Source: Clavelina lepadiformis
Taxonomy: Eukaryota; Chordata; Ascidiacea; Aplousobranchia; Clavelinidae
Length of the DNA stretch: 64,000 bases
Direction of reading: 5' to 3'
Assembly (NCBI RefSeq): GCF_947623445.1
Contig: NC_135244.1
Location: 4,526,001 to 4,590,000, forward strand
The notes beneath the pieces are model-generated. The model worked only from the letters and a program-made list of their open reading frames with translations, did not search any database and was not told where the DNA came from. Numbering within the stretch: position 1 is the stretch's first letter; each line of letters begins with the position of its first letter. The translations under genes and the position numbers were made by a program. Positions 1-12,896 of this stretch are shown in pieces.

Positions 1-2463
1 AAGTTTGTGTCTTTGCATGGAATGCACACACAATTTCTAGTCGAAAGCTGCCATACTTTTCAGTTGGTGCTATAGGACAGGAATTATGGACTATCGTTAA
101 TATAGTATCATAATTATTAAGCCAATTTATTAAAAATGAAATAGCTTACTACAGAAAATTGGATTTCATCAGGAAAAATTGAAAATAGTTAGGCAGTCAT
201 TTTTGTAAGTGCTGTTACCTAACATTACATATGTTGATGTTTTTCTCATTTCCAACTGTATGCCTGCACCTATTCAGTAGGTTAGGCCTATTTCGAGTGC
301 TTTTGATTTCGCTACATGTCCCAACGCTCGAGCGATAGACGCCACTACGCAAATGTAACAGTCGGGCTGATGGCTTGACTTTTCTTGAGATAGCTCAGGT
401 CTAGCAGCTTTATTATTTATGTGTGAAATACTTTCCTATTTAAAACACTCTTTTTAGTTTGAAAAGTACTGGTAGATCACCTGAGCCGGTGCAAACACTG
501 CACAGGCAGACAGCCCTGTTTCAGTTTGTGTATTGCATAGCTGTGTGACACTTTCACTGAACAAAATTCAAGATATGTAAGTAAGTAGCATTTCTTTAAT
601 ATGTATACTCAGTTACTCATATATAAGATTTAGTAAATAGGTTAACTTTTTCAAGCGTCAAAAGTTTCAGCCCATGGTTAAATCAAAAAGAATTGAACAG
701 GACAATGACAAATGGAAGTATAAAGTAAAAATCCTGACATCACATAAACGATAGGCTACTATAGGAATTGCAAAATTTTTCCTGCTAATGTCTATTTAGT
801 GGCTAAAGCTCTTAAAGACTAAGAATTTCTTTAGCCATTAGCAAGAAACATGAATGTATTTTTAAAAATGTGTTTGGGTAAAGTTTTTGGTAATTCATTA
901 AGTCATTGAAATATGCTGCTCTATTGTTCACTTTACACCACTTTCACCACTGCTTAAAAAGTTTTCTACAATATAACTTTGGAGTCTACCATGACATAGC
1001 TTGCTAATAGAAAATTTTTCGTCTATAGGAATAAATAGTAGTTTTACCCACACAAAACCATACATGATTAGACAATTAAGAAATAACTGGCATGTGGCGG
1101 CTAACGGCTAAAAACAGCACCTAAATTTCCATCCCGATAAAATACTAAAATTACCAAGTACTGCACAAAAATCATGCAGTTTGTTGCTTGCGATCACCAG
1201 CCATGGTGCAATGTATGGCACACACACAAATGAAAATTTTCAACATTTTTGCCACATCTTCACATGCCAATTTATAAGTAGTAATCCAGGCATAGTCATT
1301 TGTTTGGACACCAATTTAGAATAAATAAACAAGGAATTGAAACTTCAGTGCATGCGAAAATTTTTGTCTTTGCTTAAACGATTTTGCATCGAAAACTGCC
1401 TTACCATACTTTCCGGTTGGGACAGCAGACAACATGTTTGAGACCCCTGCTTACTGTATGTTAATTGACATAATTAAATGTAAATTTGACCGTAGATTTT
1501 ACGTTTATTTATTTATTTCATTTTTTGTCAAAGGCATAGTTATTATTATAAAACAGGAAAAAATGACGAATCCAGAAAAGGCTTAAAACCTGGTCGAAAA
1601 TTATTCGGGGAAATCACTGTTGGTACCAGCTAGCACAGCCAGTAAACCCACAGTTAGACAAAACATTTAAAGTTAAAAAACCAAGTTAAGCAAACGAGCA
1701 GGTGATGTGTTCAAGTCACAGATGGCACAAATCGCTTCAATGCTCTACATCAGCAGATGGGAAAACTTACTATAAAAGAACCCTTATGATACCCCTTAGA
1801 ACCCAGATAAGTGCATCGTTTCTAGTCACCATGTTAATAATGTAGGGCATTGTTGATGAGCCCAAGTTTGTACAGCAAAAATTCACACCAATGATGATCT
1901 TTTAGAACATGTTTGGAAATATTTGGAAAACCATTAATATGCAAATATGTAATTTATTTTGAAAGTGGCTTGCATCTCATACCTAACAATTTGCTGGTAT
2001 TCAGGAAGTCAATATGTAATTTTAGACACATTTAGCCTTCCCATAGGCTGCACACTGCATATACAGGCCTAAAATGATGCTATCCAATAGAGTTAGTGTA
2101 GATGTGTAATATAATATACAATGCAAATATTTTCATTAAAATTACATAATTATCATGCATATGATTTGTTGTGTCTAGATCATCTTGTCTGATGTATGCA
2201 TTAGTAACTATGTGACGATGTGTATGGTTCATTTTATGACTTTGTTGATGTTGTTTTTTCGAGATCACTCATCATGTCTGATTTTGTGGTAAGGCATTGA
2301 TGTTTAATTATATAATTACGTCGTGTCAAGACAGTCGTGTCTAAATTATCTTGTGTAAAAACGTGCATGTACGTATCGACTTCATGAAGCTCTGGTGTGT
2401 GAAAGTAAACTTATACTTATAAACCTATATATAAATACCAAATAAATAAATAAAATATATAAC
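1..2463. other. Gene-poor, repeat-rich stretch
   Basis: I see no convincing exon here on either strand. The first 90 bases resemble a block near 1350-1435: both hold a 'gtctttgc' motif followed by 'tcgaaa.ctgcc' and 'catactttc.g.ttgg'. The second block ends in gtttgagacccctg (1436-1449), which looks like the terminus of a hAT-type element. No matching opposite end was found, so this is probably a fragment of a dispersed repeat. Between 785 and 850 a short imperfect hairpin (TGGCTAAAG / CTTTAGCCA) is visible. Confidence 0.4.
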
Positions 2464-2465
2464 TA

Positions 2466-3341
2466 CAGTGAGACCTCGTTAATCCGGACCACTTCGTTTC
2501 GTCAAAAAATGTCGGTTTAGCGGGGTATCCGGATTATCAGAAAGTAAAAAATCAATCAATCTTGCAAATGCAGTACCGTGTTCAAAACGCAGTGTGCACC
2601 TTACTCCAATTCTAAGTACCGAGTTTCTGGCTGGACAGCAACTAAAATAAAATTATATTTATTGTATGATCCGACCCAGTGTCGAACCCCAGAACCACCG
2701 TATTAAAGACGAATGCTCTAAGCCAGAAGTGACGAACATGCGGCCGCAAATCGGTTTGAAAACCGCTCTTGCATGGCGAAGCATTCCGGCGGGACCAGCA
2801 GTCTTGAACTTTCTTTGACCTGTTTCTAATCTTTGTTGTTCTTTCTAATATATCAAAAGCTGATAGCACGATTGAGTTGCAGCAGTATGTCTTCAATAGA
2901 TTGCCGGACTCAACCGATGTAGCCTACTGTACGTATTTTTTTGCGACCGCGGAAGCGTTGTTTGTTACTGTTGATGAACAATTTATTTTTTCGTTTCTAA
3001 ATTTTTTTACAAAGCGCAATGCTGTATAGTACTGTACTTTTGAATCAATAAAGACCGCAACGTTATTATGCGTAGATAATCGGCTATTGTTTCGTCAACT
3101 AACTACATACTGTATTAGGACAATCGTGAATCATTTTCGCTTAACTGTTAATAATCCGGTTTATCGGATTTTATTGCTATTGATTTAGCACATTTGTTCC
3201 AAAACTTTTATGTCGGAGTCGGACAGCGGGGTTTTCGGATTAAAGGGGTAAAATGCATAGGAAGAAATCCGTTCCCGGCAGTTTTGTGTCGGATAGCGGG
3301 GATTCCGGTTCATCGGGGTCCGAATTAACGAGGTCTCACTG
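2466..3341. mobile_element. pogo/Tigger-like non-autonomous DNA transposon (876 bp)
   Basis: The left end reads CAGTGAGACCTCGTTAATCC and the right end is its near-perfect inverted complement, ending GAGGTCTCACTG. Both ends are flanked by the dinucleotide TA (2464-2465 and 3342-3343), the target duplication of Tc1/mariner and pogo elements. The CAGT..ACCTCG terminus is typical of the Tigger/pogo branch. Many subterminal copies of a 'gg(a/t)tat/tccgg' motif occur near both ends. No transposase frame is present, so it would move only in trans. An 84-codon minus-strand frame inside it overlaps a tRNA-like segment and is not believed to be a protein. Confidence 0.8.
2671..2735 (-). repeat. Degenerate tRNA-like (SINE-type) segment inside the pogo-like element
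   Basis: Read on the minus strand, TGGCTTAGAGC matches a pol III box A and GGTTCGACAC approximates box B about 37 bases downstream. An anticodon-like stem (CGT...ACG) lies between them, and an A+T-rich tail follows. The T-arm does not pair properly and the A-B spacing is shorter than in a real tRNA. It is therefore a tRNA-derived repeat or a chance match, not a working tRNA gene. Confidence 0.3.
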
Positions 3342-3616
3342 TAATTGAATAAAAATATGTACAGTATATGAATTATTACGAATATACAAATAAAGTGTAA
3401 TTATAAATAAATATATATTGTAGCCTAATGAACTAAAGGTGCAGTATTCTTGGCTTGCATGTGCATATAAATTATAAATGTTAAAACAAGATTGCGCTAT
3501 AGAATTAGTGACCTTAAATAGGTTACTTATAAGGAACATGCTCGCTCTTGATAAATACGTATTATGATTATATATGACTTCTTATATATTACATGTAAAT
3601 TCTTCCATAAATAGGT

Positions 3617-4684
3617 ATGTCACCATCATTGGCAATACCTGAATATTTTCCATTGGTGGAGGATTACAGCTTTCATGGATTTTTTCTTAATAAGTCATTA
3701 ACATTTAATGGGTATGTAAAATAAAAAAAATTTATAATTATGTTCGCATTCTTCATTTTTCATTTAAACATGAAACAAGCAAGTTAATAAGCCTAACTGC
3801 ATATGGATATTGATTAATAGTCAGCATCTTGTTTCATTGAATTTTATAGCGATGATGCAATGAACATTAATCATGGATCCAAAATGTTTCTTATTGGAAT
3901 GTTTTTTCTCAGCATTGTGTTGCTTATTGGCTGTGTTGGGCTTGGCATCCAACGCATTCGAACTCGTAGAAGGTAATGCTGCTTATTTCGTCATGTTATT
4001 ATCATATTTATCGTAGACATTAAGCACTCATAGAGCACAAATCTTTTTCTGGGCAGTTTATTAGGCGCAATTGCCTTTATTAGGAAAACAGCAATATTTT
4101 GTTGTAAGTTGAGGGCACAAATTATTATCTAATATATTATTAAATTTGAAAATGTTCATAATAACTCTTTTAGTATCACACCCAAAATCTAATCAAGTGT
4201 TTTTTGATCCAAATTCAATGTATTCTTAAAATTTTTTTTAACGTTGTCACTGCTTTTAATCCTTTTTTAATTTAAATAACATAAAAATGCCAAACAAAGC
4301 ATTATCTTTTTGGAATTTTCACTAAAGCCTGTATGCAGATTAAGGAAAACCCAAAGAAATTTATGCTGCAAAAATTTGACTTCTGTTGATTGTTAAAGTG
4401 AAATGATAGATGGAGTTGGCTTACCAATTTGATTTAGGTGTTTTTAACTTTTGCCTTAACATCTTTTTTCAGACATCATAAATTGAGATGGAAGACAAAT
4501 CATGGCCTTAAAATTATTTTAGTTGTTTGAAAAGTGACATTTAATATTAGTATAATGTTTTCTTTTTACTTGATTGAAGAAAAAAGATGTATTTTTGTTA
4601 GTGGTATGTGTGATGAACTTTGTAATATCTTGCTTTTTCCTTTTTAGATTAAATAGATTACGGCATCAACTCATTTCTTTATGA
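3617..4684 (+). CDS. Small single-pass membrane protein (84 aa), three exons
   Basis: I reconstruct exons 3617-3711, 3850-3972 and 4648-4684, joined at GT-AG introns (phases 2 and 2) and totalling 255 nt, or 84 residues plus TGA. The N-terminal half begins MSPSLAIPEYFPLVED and is acidic/aromatic. A hydrophobic helix (about residues 45-63, FLIGMFFLSIVLLIGCVG) follows, then a basic tail rich in Arg/Leu (RIRTRRR). Positive charge after the helix suggests Nout-Cin. There is no cleavable signal in this model, so exon 1 may be internal to a longer type I protein, with 3617 an internal Met. An AG at 3613-3614 could be a splice or trans-splice acceptor just before the ATG. A candidate polyA signal (AATAAA) lies near 5448. 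I do not recognise the family. Confidence 0.55.
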
Positions 4685-6090
4685 GAGTTGGACATAACTT
4701 CGGATCAATCCAGAAAGCCGCATGTCGCGGTAAATGAATATTGCGTTCATTTTTTTCTGTGTCGATATTTGTTGTTTTTATTATAATATTTTATTTTTCA
4801 GTTCTCAATAATAATGTTTTATAGTGACAAAAGCTGTTTGTCATTATATCTTTTTATGGCGTTTAGACTCCGGATGTCTTTACGAAGGAGCCATGCCTGA
4901 TGGTCCATTGTGAGGTGAAAAACCAGACTCATTCTTCTGTCGTCACAAAATTGAAGACATATGATGAATGGAGCCTACGTGCAGGCAAAGAAAGTTAATT
5001 CTTAAACGTTTCAAAACTCAAAGCTTTGTTTTTTCCCTTTTGTGTTCGAAGTTTTAACATTATATGAATAGAATGTAATTTTGTCTCTGATATAATGAAC
5101 CGTTTTAATCTACAAGCAATCTTGCCAATCTCATTTTAAAATCGATTTTTGCTCATTCATTGATTTTTTCTGAGTAATTAAGCAGAAAGACAGGGTGAAG
5201 CCAAGCATGTATTCATCTCGTGAGCCGTGACTCTTGCAGACATTAAATTGCGTGCAAAAAAAAAGTCAGTAAGCACTATACTTTATAACTGTTTTTCTTT
5301 TCTTGGATAACTTTCAGTCGTCTGCTTTGATTGCTGCTGTATAAGTATGGCAACTAGGATGCAGTACTTCTGAGTTTGTTCAAGTCGTCACAGCTGTGTA
5401 TCGACAATAACACGTGTTGTGCTGACAGCATGAAACAATTACATTCCAATAAAATCAATAGGCGCCGACTTTGACCAGTTCGGCTGACCAGGCTTGACCT
5501 TTTCAATCAATCAGTTCGGCTGGCCCGAGACTACCACAAGATAAAACATTTTAGGCCGATCCCTTGATTTTTTTCTATAATTTTGTCCAATTTTTGGGGT
5601 AATTTATGGTCAAGCTCATGCGACGTTTTTAGCTGTGAGTTTGTGCTGGTTGAAAATCTGAATAACCTATTTCAAATTTTTTTTATTTTCGGTGCAAACT
5701 TGGCCTGAACGTAAGGTGGTGATAAAGAGCCACCTGTGTGACCGGTCATTGCGAGGTTGCATAGCAAACAATACTGAGTTTCATTTGTGCACAATATGTA
5801 TTTATTGCGTTTATTGAGTGACTATTTTCACACGCTCTTGGCGTAAGCCGTTCTAATGCTTGTTCTTGTAGAATGGTTACGATTAGCCAAGACCCGTTTC
5901 AAATTTCATAGGACACTCGTAAGAGTAAAAATCATCACCAGATAGCAAAAGCTCTGATTCATTACTAGGATAGTACAATAAGAATATCTTTGAAGAATTC
6001 CAAGCACAGTAACATTGGTTAGGCTACATCGAACCGAAAAACGCAACAGAAAATAATAACAAATGCAAGAAATAATTGTGTTTCCTCATG
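4685..6090. other. Probable 3' UTR and intergenic DNA
   Basis: The first several hundred bases after the stop of the small membrane-protein gene are probably its 3' UTR; an AATAAA lies near 5448. The rest, up to the tail exon of claudin-like gene A, shows no exon or repeat that I can support. Confidence 0.35.
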
Positions 6091-7788
6091 TTATGTGTTC
6101 AGATTTGCCCTTGGTATACTGTAGGGAGGCGAACCTGCAGTAGACATAGAACGTGACGCAATGATGATGTTGTCGTAACCTCCATTTTCGTTTGCCTTTG
6201 GTAGCGTCTGGGGTCGTTCGTGCAGTTGCCACTGAGATTGTGCTGACGTATAACTCATCTTAACAATTAGGCAAGATTTAAAGTTTAAGTGTAACGATGG
6301 CATCGCCCGAACGTCCATTATTCAGCAACATGAATAGCTTAAGCTAAGTAACAAAAGTCAGCACTCATAAGCCTAATATCGTATTCTGCTTTTCCAAAAC
6401 ATTTTAAAGCTAGCTAAACAAAAAATTTTGAAGGCCAATGAAGTTTATTTTGATAAAATTTATGTTTTTTTGCATCTTTTATTTTATTAGACGTAGTTGT
6501 TTACTGATTTGTTTTAAGTTTTTACAATTTAGACTGTTTACCGGAACACTTGAGATTATTGCGTATTTAAGTTTGTGGCGTTTAACTATATCAGTATGTT
6601 CTATACTATTATATTAAAAATAAACCAAGAAATTTGTGAAGTTTGTAGAAATATAAATAACTTTTCTTTGTTTTTGAATAGGCCATAAAGTCACAACAAT
6701 AATTTAGACGTTTTTAAAAATCGTTTTAAAATTTAAGAAAATTCAATAAGCAACAATCATTCCTATTTAACGCTTGCAAATATCAAGAGAAATTTTACAT
6801 CAGCGTTTACAAACATTTTGGAAAAGCAAAACGTGTTTGTCAAAAATAGGCTGACGTCGGCTTAGAAAACCTGCGGGCATCGACTAAAACTGATAACTCA
6901 CGTTCAACATGGTCCCCGCAGCTAGCTCCATCACTCCAGCTGCGCAGAAAAAAATTCCACATATCCAGTACATGTAGAAGCACCAGCCGTAATGCCAGGC
7001 CGCGTTTGAATAGTTGAACAGGGTGTGATAGCTCGTAATAATAGTGAAGGCGATCATTGTAGCCAGAGCTAATACACCTGTATAGTATAAACGTTATGCA
7101 AAGAAACTCTATAATTAACGTAATACTCGTAACTAACGTAAAATATAAACCATATATAATACTTGTGGACCTAAAACCTGTTAAGGCTCCACTGTTGTAA
7201 ATTGTTTGCTAATCAGAGAATTTCGTTAGATTCTCCGAGTTTCGAATAAGTGCCATTAGTTTATTTTCCGGTAAATTCATAATGTTTTTTAGGGTGCTTT
7301 CATGTATTGAAGTGCTGCATATACCTGCAAACGTGTCCAAGGCTCCTTCTACTTTTAGCAAATTCCTTTTAGTTTTTCCCGACTTACAGCAATTTACAAA
7401 TCCTACCACGATGCCAACAATTAGAAAAACGGAAACAACATAACTGGCGACGCGAGCAACGAACGGCGCTATTGGATTTATCGGATTCCAAGCTGAAAAT
7501 GTAAATTGTAAATATATTAGTTTGTATATATTTTGTAATCGCGGTAAAAAATCTGACTTCATTGTCTCAGCTTTCATATGTCGTTAAAGCGATAAAGTCT
7601 CGCGATTTATTCCTACATAGGTAAGAACATCCTCCCGTCTCGTTTGTGTAGCATTGTTCGTAAATTCCAACTTGAAGCAACAGAGAAGGCAGCACAACCC
7701 AGGCCTTGTTCACTTGCGAGGCGATAAAAAGTCCGATTCCAACCCATTTAAGGGTGTAGCCAATGCTTTGCTTGGCTTGGTTGTTCAT
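6091..7788 (-). CDS. Claudin-like four-TM protein A (about 227 aa), four exons
   Basis: Minus-strand exons: 7788-7617, 7492-7325, 7077-6902 and 6258-6091 (684 nt), with intron phases 1, 1, 0. Exon 1 encodes TM1 and the start of the first extracellular loop: a Trp (KAWVVL), then VGIYEQC and a second Cys eight residues on, the W-GLW-C-C signature of the claudin/PMP22 superfamily in its GIY form. Exon 2 begins SWNPINP and carries FVARVASYVVSVFL (TM2), then a basic loop ending GALDTFAG. Exon 3 carries TM3 and TM4 with WHYGWCFYMYWICG. Exon 4 is a hydrophilic tail ending RANLNT, without a clear PDZ motif. The exon 3 donor (AAC|gtgagt) is strong, so the tail exon is preferred to read-through to a stop at 6884. 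The expected role is a junctional or tetraspan membrane protein; the exact subfamily is unknown. Confidence 0.85.
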
Positions 7789-8289
7789 GGCAGAGTTCAG
7801 ATGACTTACGAGCTAAATTTCCTGTATATAAAGTGAAGGTCATCATATCACGGTATAAACATTTTTAACTGCTTTATAGCTGGACTGTTTTCTGTGAATC
7901 TACCAGTTCATTACATATTATTTCATTTTGAAACTGTTGAATCAAGAGCAACATGCAACTTATGAAAACCTGCTATAAAGATTAACGTTAAATTGAATAA
8001 TCAATAATGTATGTTAATTGCGAACGTTATTATCTGGCATAAACTATTAAGAGGATCGTTCATAGAAAATCTTTCTTTGGTTTAATTTCTCATTTCTGGT
8101 CTTTACTCCACCTATAAGAACATATGGCGAAGGTTTTAACAATAATCAACATCAAAAACCGTTTAAAATAACAACGGGCCTAAGCGCTAAGCCCCTTCTT
8201 TTTTTAGAAAAATTGTTTGGGCTTTTTTGACTTACTGTAACAACAATTCATACAAATCCTATTAGGTCGTCCACGAAATAAATAGTTAC

Positions 8290-9400
8290 GCAGGCAACGA
8301 TCTGTGATATCGGATTCCAAAGTGAAAATGAAATTTAGAAATACGTACGGCATTATTGTGATTATAAAATTGGTGTTAAATATTGTTTCAAGGATAATTG
8401 CATTTTGTTATCGCGATGAAAATCGGACTTTGTTGGCTACGTTGGCTTTGCATATGTTATGGGCTACGCATAAAACCTATATCCTGGTAACTTATTCTTG
8501 TTTAAAGTGCAATGCCTTTGTGTTATTTTGCCAAAAAAGGCTTTAGTGCTTTAGCCATTCAGCTGTTTCGCGTAAATCTCAGCTTTTATGACAGATCGTA
8601 AGAGACTGTACTCTTTATAGTCTTGCGCTTTCTTCTAAGATAAATCAGAACATCTTTTCGTTTCGTTTGCTAACATAGTTCGTAAATTCCTATTGAAGCC
8701 ACCCAAGCCTTGTTGACATGTAAAGCTATAAAAAGCCTATGCTGATTCATTTAAGGGTGTAGCCAGTTCATTGTCTGACTTGTTTGTTTATAGCGGAGTT
8801 TTCTTGATTTACGAGCTAAGTTTCCTATGCAAAGAAAATGTCGTCATATCACGGTGTAAACATTTTAGACTGCTTAGTCACCGCATAACTACGGCTTTTA
8901 GTGCTCGGTAGCGATGTAAATCTACTGTACAATATACATACATTAAGTTAGCTGATAAATTTACTACAAGTCAAATCGCACCATAAACATAACAATAATT
9001 GATTTGAGACCACTTTGCATATAGTTACATACCACCAAACATCTACATTTTGCTTGTTTTGGGATAACTTTGCTGTCTCTGCTATTATTCGTTAAACGAT
9101 TTAACTACACACATACGTCATTTATAGTAAAACCGAAACTGCTGTAAAACTATTTTATATGAATCTACCGGTTCGTTACACATAATACCATATTTAAACT
9201 ACTAAACCAAGATCAACATGCGAATTGTGAAACTAGTTACAAAGATTAAGTCTAATTAAAAAACGAACTTAATTACGACCGTTATTATTTCTACCTGGCA
9301 CAAATGTTATAACTGATCTTTAACGGAAGATCCTTCTTTGGAATAATTGCTTATTTCTGGTCGTTACTCCATCTACAAGCTCAATAACACGAAAAGCGAA
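8290..9400 (-). pseudogene. Decayed tandem copy of the 5' part of claudin-like gene A
   Basis: This block aligns by eye with 7478-8130: the intron 1/exon 2 border ('tatcggattccaa..tgaaaatg'), the exon 1 body (about 8640-8790, compare 7620-7790) and the upstream flank ('tacgagctaa.tttcct', 'catatcacggt.taaacattt', 'atttctggtc.ttactcca'). Exon 1 has lost its initiator (the site matching CAT at 7786-7788 now reads 'tat') and has many indels. Exons 2-4 are absent except for the border. Extra sequence in the upstream flank (about 8880-9120) makes this copy longer than the parent. It is a segmental duplication followed by decay, not a retrocopy, because intron and promoter sequence are included. 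Confidence 0.75.
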
Positions 9401-12400
9401 GCACTTTGTGTTTTTCGTATAACATCCACAACCGTTTCAATTAACAAACAGACTTTGATAACTATTGGTCACTAAGTCGGTCATGCCGGTGTACCTATAG
9501 CCTGACAAAGCGTTCTGTGTGAAAACCTCCCAACAGAGAAACTGTAGATCAAACAATGGCGCATTTCAACCGGCTCAAAGTTTCTAAAATTAGCTCTTGA
9601 AAGGTTTTTATAGGTTAACATTCTTTCTTTTGTCCTTGCCCTTATACAATAGAATTACGTACGAGAAGTTTGCTAGTAGTCTTTACGGTCATTTCTTCCA
9701 ACGTCGAAATAGATCGCCTTACTACTTGCTTCAGGTCAACTCACTGGCGCTTGTATAAAATTGGAGCAATAACGCAGGGCCACAATATGACGTTATTGGT
9801 AACTATAACATATTTTATGTGGATATATGGTTGAATGCGACCGTTTTTGTTCAAAAATCGACTTGGTAGCGGAATAAAAATGCATTCTCATGCGGAGGTT
9901 ACGTTTAGCCCAATTTCTTACAATTCTTTTCTTGATTTGAAAATTATAAATACTTCTATTTGTTTTCTCTTTAAAAAAGGAACTTTTGAAACGGTTGTTG
10001 CAATGTCGTTACACTGAAAAAATATCCTATTACCAAACGGAACTAATAAGTAATAAGAGAAAAGAAGTTTCTCTTTCATCCAGGCGTTATCTAAATATTT
10101 ACTTTGATACTATTTTTCTTAAGCAAAATCGAGAATGTGTTGAAGATATTAACCGACATCAATGGTTTTATTCGTATGAATTATGGTCATTATTCTAGAA
10201 AACAGCTTCCTTTCTTTCTTCCTTCTCTATATACTTGATGGTCAATTGCTGTGATTTTGTAGTGCCAGTGACTTCACTACTCGCCGGGTTCTGCTGCCTA
10301 TTTGACGAACAGATCTTTGATTTTGATTCACTTATGGCATTATATAAATTGTAGATATAAATTGAAATAAACTTATAAAGTTTGCGAAGAATAAAGTTTA
10401 AGGAAAGTGTACCGAAAGCTGAGTAAGTAACAGAAAACAAAGATGGTAGAAGAATACATTTAAGGTAATATGCTACTGGTTGCAATGACAAGAGAAATGT
10501 CTCGATGATAGGTAGTGTTTATGCCTATGCATTCTGCTGTCTTGGCTGTATAAACTTCCGCTCTGCGCATTTGAGTTGATCGTATAATTAAGCTTTTACT
10601 GTTAATGATGGAGGATTGAGCGTCGGAATCGATGCTCGTGGCCATACCCAACCTTTTCAATATCTTTACTATTATTAACGATTCTTGCTCCTATTCATGG
10701 CGATCCTGGAAAACAGTTCTAAACTCGGGCACGACCAGTAAAGAAACAAATTTCGTAACAAAACAAGCAAATCTGCCATTACACCCCATTACGCTTGATC
10801 GATCAGACGATCACGCTCTGCGGATTTGCGAGTGATCAATCGTGACCTGGCCACAAATTTGCATGGCGAAATAATCGGGCCATGAACCATGTGCGATAGT
10901 AACCTGTATGTGGGCTCCCAAACGGAGGTATGCTAGGTCGCTCTTCCCACTTGGAAGTACGAGGTTATGTTTCGAGCGATACGAAGCTCACTTTTTTCCT
11001 AACTTGGTTGCTGTACCAACGGTTAACGGTTATATGATTGTGAAAGGAAAAATGTCCCAACGAAACAAAGTGTTACGACCAGAAGAAAAGGGCGGGAACT
11101 CCATGACAAACAAAATAGAGTCTAGTTATTGCGGCTGAGCATGAGAAAAGAGGACATTATTGTGTTATGAGTCTTATGACATGTTTTTGGATTCGCCTCT
11201 ATCTTTAAATCGTCTCACACTTTTTGGTTGAGGTTGGTTTATTATTATTACTCAATGGATTTCGTCTTAATCCAACTATTTTATTATAATCTCTAATAAA
11301 ACGTTTAACATTTAAGCGTTCAACAGTTTATAACTGAGGTTTACAGCCGGCAAATTTTATTAAAATTGCGAAAATGTAAAGTATAACTGGAGATTGCTCA
11401 CACTACCAATGTCCTATATCCGAATGCCCATTGAGGAAAAACAAATATATAAATGTTCAAGTGTTCATTTTGATAACAAATAACAGATTAATGAAAAATA
11501 CGTCTCAACATCAACTCAAAGCAGGTGCTTTCTCGAATGCTGGTCAGGTTTATTCCGGTTTGAACTAGTTTGAAGTGGTGTTGTAGTGACCATCGGACTT
11601 TTTGTCGTCTTTCTCTTGCAGGGAGTTTAGTTTCTCCCTCTCTTGGATTTCATCCTGTTCATATACACGTAAATAAATTAACTCATGTAAATAATTTCAT
11701 TCCAGTGATTTACCTGTATATGATATTTGAGAACGCCTTTTGTCAACAATAATGTTTGTGACGCGTTATCACGTGCGCATATTTACTTTCCACTATATAT
11801 AGGATTGTGGAAGTATGCAATTATCCCGGGTTTCAAATTTAACGTTTATGTGTACAAGAGCCAAGCCCGAATGTATATGGTGTCATACCAAAACAAATAA
11901 ATAGGTTTTAATCTGAGCAACCCGTATTTGCCGTTATACTATTGTAGGCTGCGTAAAGTCGCGAGACTCTTGACTCTGGGCCTAGAGTGTATACGTCTTT
12001 GGTATATGTGCGTTTAAATGGTTGTATGAATGAAACGTAGCCATTCGCCAGACATAACGCAGATATAGATCGTTCAGGAACGTAAAGGAATTTGCCAATT
12101 TACACTCGCGTATAGGTCGTTAAATTTTCAGAAACCAGACCAAAAAATTGTGTGTGAGGAATCTATGTGTGCATTGATCACACGGTAATTCTATACAAGG
12201 TACAACTCGTGTAAAACCAACTGTCGGTAGTACATAATGGAAAACAAAGTTTCAACTAAAATAAATGGTTGCTATATTAATTTAGTATGATAAGCGCATC
12301 ACATTTTTCACCAGATATAGGCAACACATTGATACCAATCGATATTTCAAATCTCTTGTCTCATTTTGTCGATTCAGTAACAGCAAAGATACCTGCGCGC

Positions 12401-12896
12401 TATAATGCTTTTTATTTCACTTTTACCACGATTTTTCGCATTTTAGTGGCTAGTCACCTCTTGTCTGTCTCTTTTTGTCACTGAAGAGAAATTAATCGTA
12501 ACCAACGTTAGTTGTTAAACAGCACCAGCATAAGTAGATGCAGAAACTAAATGGACAAGACTAACTTCGTAATGATTGAAAGCAAGTTGTACGAGAAATC
12601 ATAAGTTCCTTTCTTGAGTTTGAAAAACATTTCTCGCTATTACCAATAATCTTTGATTTTTGGAAAAAAAATTAACCGTTTGGATAAAGACGTGAACAAT
12701 GCTACAGCCCGTGAGAACAGTTGATAATGTTGACGTTTGCACCAAACGTTGGGGCTGGACGCGTTGTTCAGCACAACCTTGCTTTCCACTGACGCAATTG
12801 ATATCCTGTGTACCTTTCAGTTACTTTTCAGTTCATAATATAATAATAATTAATCGTCAGGTTATAACAACCGTAACAGAAAGCATTATTTATTGA
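9401..12896. other. Intergenic DNA between claudin-like A and B
   Basis: No confident gene. Two minus-strand stretches look coding-like but could not be placed. One spans 10195 to about 10313 and ends KEERKEAVF then stop; a possible acceptor AG lies near 10310. The other is 10480 to about 10636, beginning MATSIDSDAQSS, with no partner exons found. One of them might be a distant tail exon of gene B or belong to an unseen gene. The remainder holds no repeat or ORF that I can defend. Confidence 0.3.

Noticed and set aside
785-850. Small hairpin as a microRNA precursor
   Set aside because: The stem is short (about nine paired bases plus a broken extension) and the loop large; not miRNA-like.
2642-2896. 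84-codon minus-strand frame inside the pogo-like element
   Set aside because: It overlaps the tRNA-like segment, resembles no protein I know and starts at no supported promoter or acceptor; best read as a chance frame in repeat DNA.
6884-6901. Ending claudin-like A at the stop just after TM4
   Set aside because: A strong gtgagt donor lies there and a phase-0 hydrophilic tail exon follows at 6258-6091, matching the plan of C, D, E and F.
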